Shown here: in pieces, positions 6,180-8,671 of the stretch
Layout: each line of letters opens with the position of its first letter
How positions within the stretch are numbered: position 1 is the first letter of the stretch
Assembly: GCA_905194705.1 (NCBI GenBank)
Contig: CAJJTI010000081.1
Span: 1-8,671, forward strand
DNA length: 8,671 nucleotides
DNA from: an uncultured Solobacterium sp.
GTDB lineage: Bacteria > Bacillota_I > Bacilli_A > Erysipelotrichales > Erysipelotrichaceae
Direction of reading: 5' to 3'
The notes under the pieces: generated by a model
Told to the model about the DNA's origin: nothing
What the model saw: only the letters and a program-made list of their open reading frames with translations
The model's database searches: none
Translations under genes and position numbers: made by a program

Positions 6180-6365
6180 ATGAAACAGAACAACAGAAAA
6201 GAAAGTGTCATCAATGGTAAGAATGTGTTGAGAACTGTAGCGTTGGCTAGTTCTTGTCTTGCAGTAGCAGCAATGCTTGTACCTGCAACTCCTGTAATCG
6301 GAGGAATTGGGCTTGTTTGTTCTAAGACAATTCCATCTTGGTTGCGAGGACACGCATTCTTTTAA
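6180..6365 (+). CDS. Small hydrophobic peptide (61 aa), unknown function
   Basis: The polar, basic N-terminus (MKQNNRKESVINGKNVLR, residues 1-18) is followed by one hydrophobic segment (about 19-47, VALASSCLAVAAMLVPATP and on through VIGGIGLVC) and a short basic/aromatic tail ending in RGHAFF. It could be a single-pass membrane peptide or carry a signal-like sequence. It is the first frame after the promoter and leader and precedes the 376-aa gene, separated by a long hairpin. The antisense frame over the same DNA is rich in Ser, Cys and Arg, the usual signature of a shadow of an Ala/Val-rich gene, which supports coding on the + strand. No Shine-Dalgarno is visible. It may be a holin- or toxin-like peptide, or simply a leader product; I do not recognise the family. 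Confidence 0.5.
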   Translation: MKQNNRKESVINGKNVLRTVALASSCLAVAAMLVPATPVIGGIGLVCSKTIPSWLRGHAFF

Positions 6366-6374
6366 TGCCCTCAT

Positions 6375-6422
6375 TTTTGCATTGCTTCTATACAGACGAT
6401 GTTTGTGTAGAAGCATGCAAAA
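6375..6422 (+). other. Long RNA hairpin between two genes
   Basis: The arms 6375-6396 and 6402-6422 pair over 21 bp (22 if C6397-G6401 is counted), with one bulged T (6382) and two G-U wobbles. There is no T-run on either side, so it is not a classic terminator. Its position in the gap between the 61-aa and 376-aa genes suggests an mRNA processing or stability element, or an attenuator. Confidence 0.7.
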
Positions 6423-6474
6423 GATGGCAAGTGAGTAATGTAAATTATGAATAACCCTCAAATAAAACAAAGAC

Positions 6475-7605
6475 ATGAAAAAAATAGACAACAAAACAGT
6501 AATCAATAGCGCGTCAGCAACATGTAGCGCTCAGTCAACAAACAACTACATGCAGTACCCAAAGTACCGTAACAAGCAAGGACATGGCTGGGCTGCAGAA
6601 GATGCTAATGCAATGGCAGACCGTCTTTCTGGAAAGAAAGTAGAACAGGTTGGTCGTGACAACTGCCTTAACGGTGCAGATCGCATAAGCAATGGTATCG
6701 AAATTCAGACGAAGTATTGTTCTTCCCCATCTAAAACTATAGGGGCTGCTTTTTCTGATGGCTCGTATCGCTATGGTGGAATGAAACTTGAAGTTCCAAA
6801 GGAGCAGTACGATGAATGTGTTCGATTGATGGCTGATAAGATTCGTTCTGGTCAAGTTCCAGGTATAACAGACCCAGCAGTGGCAAAAGATATAGTCATT
6901 AAGGGCAATTGTACCTACAATCAAGCTGTGAACATTGCCAAAGCTGGAACTTTGGATTCTGTTAAGTTTGATGTAAAGACTCAATCGGTTTCTTGTTCTA
7001 TCACCTGTGGTTTTTCCTTTGTGCTTGGATATGCTAATGCTATCCGTAGTGGTAAAAGTCATGGTGAAGCTCTCAAAACAGCGTCTGTACAAATGGCCAA
7101 GTCTGGAGGTACTTCTTTGGTTGTAGGTGTTGGAACACAACAGTTACTCCGTACAACTGTCGGTCGCTCCATGGCCGCTGCAGCAACAAGCTCTGCCAGA
7201 ACCATACTTGATGTTGCAACAACAACTCAAGTCGGGAAGACTGTTGTCGAGAAGACGGCTTCGGCGTTAGTTGGCAAGGAAGTCGTTGGACAGGCAGCGA
7301 AGAATGTCATCGCAAAGGGTATGCGAACTAACATGATAACAGGTGGAATCATGCTGGCAGCACAGACGATACCTGATGCTGTGAAAATGTGTAAGGGAAA
7401 GATGTCGGCTGGCGAGTTTGCCGAAAACACAACAAGTAATGCTGCCGGAATTGGTGCAGGCTATGCTGGTGGAACCTTTGGCGCAGCGTTAGGAACTTTT
7501 GTTTGTCCTGGAGTTGGAACAGTTATAGGTGGACTTGTCGGTGGAGTTGCAGGTGGCCTTGCTGGTTCTTCCGTTGTACGTGGAGTATTCTCGCTTTTTA
7601 AGTGA
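6475..7605 (+). CDS. Putative PD-(D/E)XK-like protein with glycine-rich hydrophobic C-terminus
   Basis: This 376-aa protein has two contrasting parts. The N-terminal part (about 35-85) reads GHGWAAEDANAMADRL (36-51), VEQVG (56-60), NGADRI (66-71), IEIQTKYC (75-82). That is the helix-strand-strand order of the restriction-endonuclease fold, with Glu42, Asp69 and a Q-x-K motif (Gln78, Lys80) as candidate catalytic residues. The middle (about 85-170) is mixed. From about 171 the protein is Ala/Gly/Val-rich. Residues 324-370 are packed with glycine-zipper spacings (AGIGAGYAGGTFGAALG, then IGGLVGGVAGGLAG), typical of membrane-inserting or oligomerising helices. There is no signal peptide. The gene is visibly richer in G+C than the kinase operon. 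It could be a nuclease effector with a membrane-active domain, or a membrane-associated defence protein. The start at 6475 has no Shine-Dalgarno but follows an A-rich leader. Confidence 0.7.
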   Translation: MKKIDNKTVINSASATCSAQSTNNYMQYPKYRNKQGHGWAAEDANAMADRLSGKKVEQVGRDNCLNGADRISNGIEIQTKYCSSPSKTIGAAFSDGSYRYGGMKLEVPKEQYDECVRLMADKIRSGQVPGITDPAVAKDIVIKGNCTYNQAVNIAKAGTLDSVKFDVKTQSVSCSITCGFSFVLGYANAIRSGKSHGEALKTASVQMAKSGGTSLVVGVGTQQLLRTTVGRSMAAAATSSARTILDVATTTQVGKTVVEKTASALVGKEVVGQAAKNVIAKGMRTNMITGGIMLAAQTIPDAVKMCKGKMSAGEFAENTTSNAAGIGAGYAGGTFGAALGTFVCPGVGTVIGGLVGGVAGGLAGSSVVRGVFSLFK

Positions 7606-7613
7606 GAATACTC
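7583..7613 (+). other. 14-bp hairpin spanning the stop codon
   Basis: Positions 7583-7596 pair with 7600-7613 around a TTT loop, with a single G-U wobble. The TGA stop (7603-7605) lies in the downstream arm. T5 and T6 runs follow, but only after about 14 nt (around 7629-7642), so termination here would be weak at best. It may limit read-through to the 295-aa gene or protect the 3' end of the upstream message. Confidence 0.65.
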
Positions 7614-7653
7614 GCAGTAAAGCATAAGTTTTTGAGTTTTTTGTAGAACACTT

Positions 7654-7660
7654 AGAAGGA
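7654..7660 (+). promoter_or_regulatory. Strong Shine-Dalgarno of the 295-aa gene
   Basis: AGAAGGA lies 6 nt before the ATG at 7667. It is one of only two clear ribosome sites in the window; the other genes rely on A/T-rich leaders. It fixes the start of the 295-aa frame and suggests efficient, independent translation. Confidence 0.75.
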
Positions 7661-7666
7661 TAAACT

Positions 7667-8554
7667 ATGAGCAAGATAGATTTAGTGAGCATATTAGTAA
7701 GACAACTTTGTGAGGTGGATGACCATGAGAGCGATTTGGCAGAAGATGCTTTGTACGATTTTGCGAGCAATCCTAATACATCACTTTCTGAAAAACAAGA
7801 TGCATTAGCTTTGATGGAACGGAAAATCAAGCATATTGCTGAAGATATTGGTTTTTTCGAGGAAGAAGATATTTCTGTTAGGATAAATGATAATGATAAG
7901 TTTGCGCTATATTCGCTTCTTGTAGCTCGACGTTATCTGATGGATCAGATGATGGGTGAGCCAAGCATGGATTACGTGGAACGTGTCTCTTACCAAAGTG
8001 ATAAGTTGGCAATACTGATGGGCGAATGTTTGAAGCAAGGTACTGAGATGTGGAATGCTGTTAAGAATTCTTCATCTTTTAAGGCGAATGACTATCTGCA
8101 ATATGGGGAGTATGTCTTAGAATATAAGGCTGATTCTTGTCAGGCGGTATTGGCTTTGGAAGACGATGAAGTCTATGGTTCGGCTTTTCCTTTCATACAC
8201 CGGCTGATTTATACCCTTGGTGAACAGATAAATCTGTTTGACAATAACTTGATGAAGAAAAAACTGATATTGGATGCTCTTGCAGATAAAGGTTGGGCTG
8301 CGGAGGATTTGCCATCTGAGGTCACTAGTTGGGATGAAAGTGTGCTTTTTACTCCAGCTTTTGAAAAGATCAAGATATGTCCTGCACTACTTGCTTTGCA
8401 TTGTTCTTTGCCATACAGTATTCCTGATATTGTGAGAATGAACAACTTTGTTTGCAGAACAGCCATTACGTGCGAGAAAAGCTTTAGTGAAGATACTTAC
8501 CATGTCAATGATGATATGATGATATGTAAGTGTATTGTGAGCAATAACAAATAA
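7667..8554 (+). CDS. Acidic helical protein of unknown function (295 aa)
   Basis: I do not recognise a family. The protein is strongly acidic in its N-terminal half (EVDDHESDLAEDALYDF, residues 16-32, and FEEEDISVRINDNDKF further on) and appears mostly alpha-helical. Its C-terminal third contains several Cys residues and a Pro-rich turn. There is no signal peptide or membrane segment. It lies 61 bp after the nuclease-like gene in the same direction and 12 bp before a membrane-protein gene, so the three probably form one operon. An acidic partner next to a putative nuclease would suit an immunity or chaperone role, but this is only a contextual guess. The start is fixed by AGAAGGA 6 nt upstream. 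Confidence 0.8.
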   Translation: MSKIDLVSILVRQLCEVDDHESDLAEDALYDFASNPNTSLSEKQDALALMERKIKHIAEDIGFFEEEDISVRINDNDKFALYSLLVARRYLMDQMMGEPSMDYVERVSYQSDKLAILMGECLKQGTEMWNAVKNSSSFKANDYLQYGEYVLEYKADSCQAVLALEDDEVYGSAFPFIHRLIYTLGEQINLFDNNLMKKKLILDALADKGWAAEDLPSEVTSWDESVLFTPAFEKIKICPALLALHCSLPYSIPDIVRMNNFVCRTAITCEKSFSEDTYHVNDDMMICKCIVSNNK

Positions 8555-8566
8555 AAGATAGAAATT

Positions 8567-8671
8567 ATGGAAAAGAACATCAAGAAAAGAGTGTGTAGGT
8601 TGGCATTGGTAGTGATTGCCGTGCTGGTAGTATTATTTGGCTATTGGTTCTTCTTGAACCCTCATGGCTAT
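8567..8671 (+). CDS. Membrane-anchored protein, N-terminal fragment cut by window edge
   Basis: The first 35 codons are visible and the frame is open at the window end. The N-terminus is basic (MEKNIKKRVCR) and is followed by one hydrophobic helix (LALVVIAVLVVLFGYWFF, residues 12-29), then NPHGY. This is either a signal anchor with the body outside the cytoplasm or the first of several membrane segments. It begins 12 bp after the 295-aa gene, with no promoter or terminator between them, so it is probably co-transcribed. No Shine-Dalgarno is visible. The family cannot be assigned from this fragment. Confidence 0.7.
   Translation, partial: MEKNIKKRVCRLALVVIAVLVVLFGYWFFLNPHGY

Noticed and set aside
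6090..6506. A 138-aa reverse-strand frame
   Set aside because: Its Ser/Cys/Arg-rich composition is what antisense of an Ala/Val-rich gene gives. It also runs across the promoter-leader side and through the long hairpin of the + strand operon.
6535..7140. A 201-aa reverse-strand frame inside the 376-aa gene
   Set aside because: It is fully antisense to a gene with recognisable motifs, has no promoter or ribosome site, and has low-complexity Ser/Thr/Arg content.

Overview
The window looks like an accessory region of a Bacteroidales chromosome (Bacteroides/Prevotella type). The main reason is promoter architecture. At least two sites match the Bacteroidetes sigma-ABfr pattern exactly (-33 TTTG, 20 bp spacer, -7 TAnnTTTG), and a third misses by one base. 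Most genes also lack a strong Shine-Dalgarno and have A/T-rich leaders. All genes supported here lie on the + strand. No rRNA, tRNA, transposase, integrase or CRISPR array was seen.

Region 1 (1-570): an A/T-rich stretch with two tandem copies of a 22-bp repeat, then a 76-aa zinc-ribbon protein.

Region 2 (571-5935) is the most interesting part. It holds a WYL-domain regulator with its own promoter, followed by a second promoter bracketed by two palindromes that share the half-site AGTGC/GCACT. That promoter precedes three genes. The first is an unusual cytoplasmic histidine kinase whose N-terminus resembles the YaaW/UPF0174 (DUF3944) family. Two bases later comes a receiver-domain protein with no recognisable DNA-binding domain, whose C-terminus is an all-helical, possibly HEPN/DUF4145-like domain. 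The third encodes a uracil-DNA-glycosylase-superfamily-like protein. A strong rho-independent terminator closes the unit. WYL regulators often control anti-phage and stress loci. I infer that this is a phosphorelay-controlled defence or stress system of a kind I do not recognise as described.

Region 3 (5936-8671) is a second unit, visibly richer in G+C. It starts with its own promoter and a leader of about 200 nt that carries a boxA-like element. Then come a 61-aa hydrophobic peptide, a 21-22 bp hairpin, and a 376-aa protein. That protein combines a PD-(D/E)XK-like (QxK) nuclease signature with a very glycine-rich hydrophobic C-terminus. Its stop codon lies inside another long hairpin. A 295-aa acidic protein of unknown function follows, then the N-terminus of a membrane-anchored protein cut by the window edge. 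The arrangement is compatible with a toxin/effector and its accessory or immunity proteins, but nothing in the sequence proves that.

Functional calls rest on motif reading by eye. The HK, REC, WYL and terminator/promoter calls are firm. The YaaW-like, UDG-like and PD-(D/E)XK calls are moderate. The HEPN-like call is tentative.
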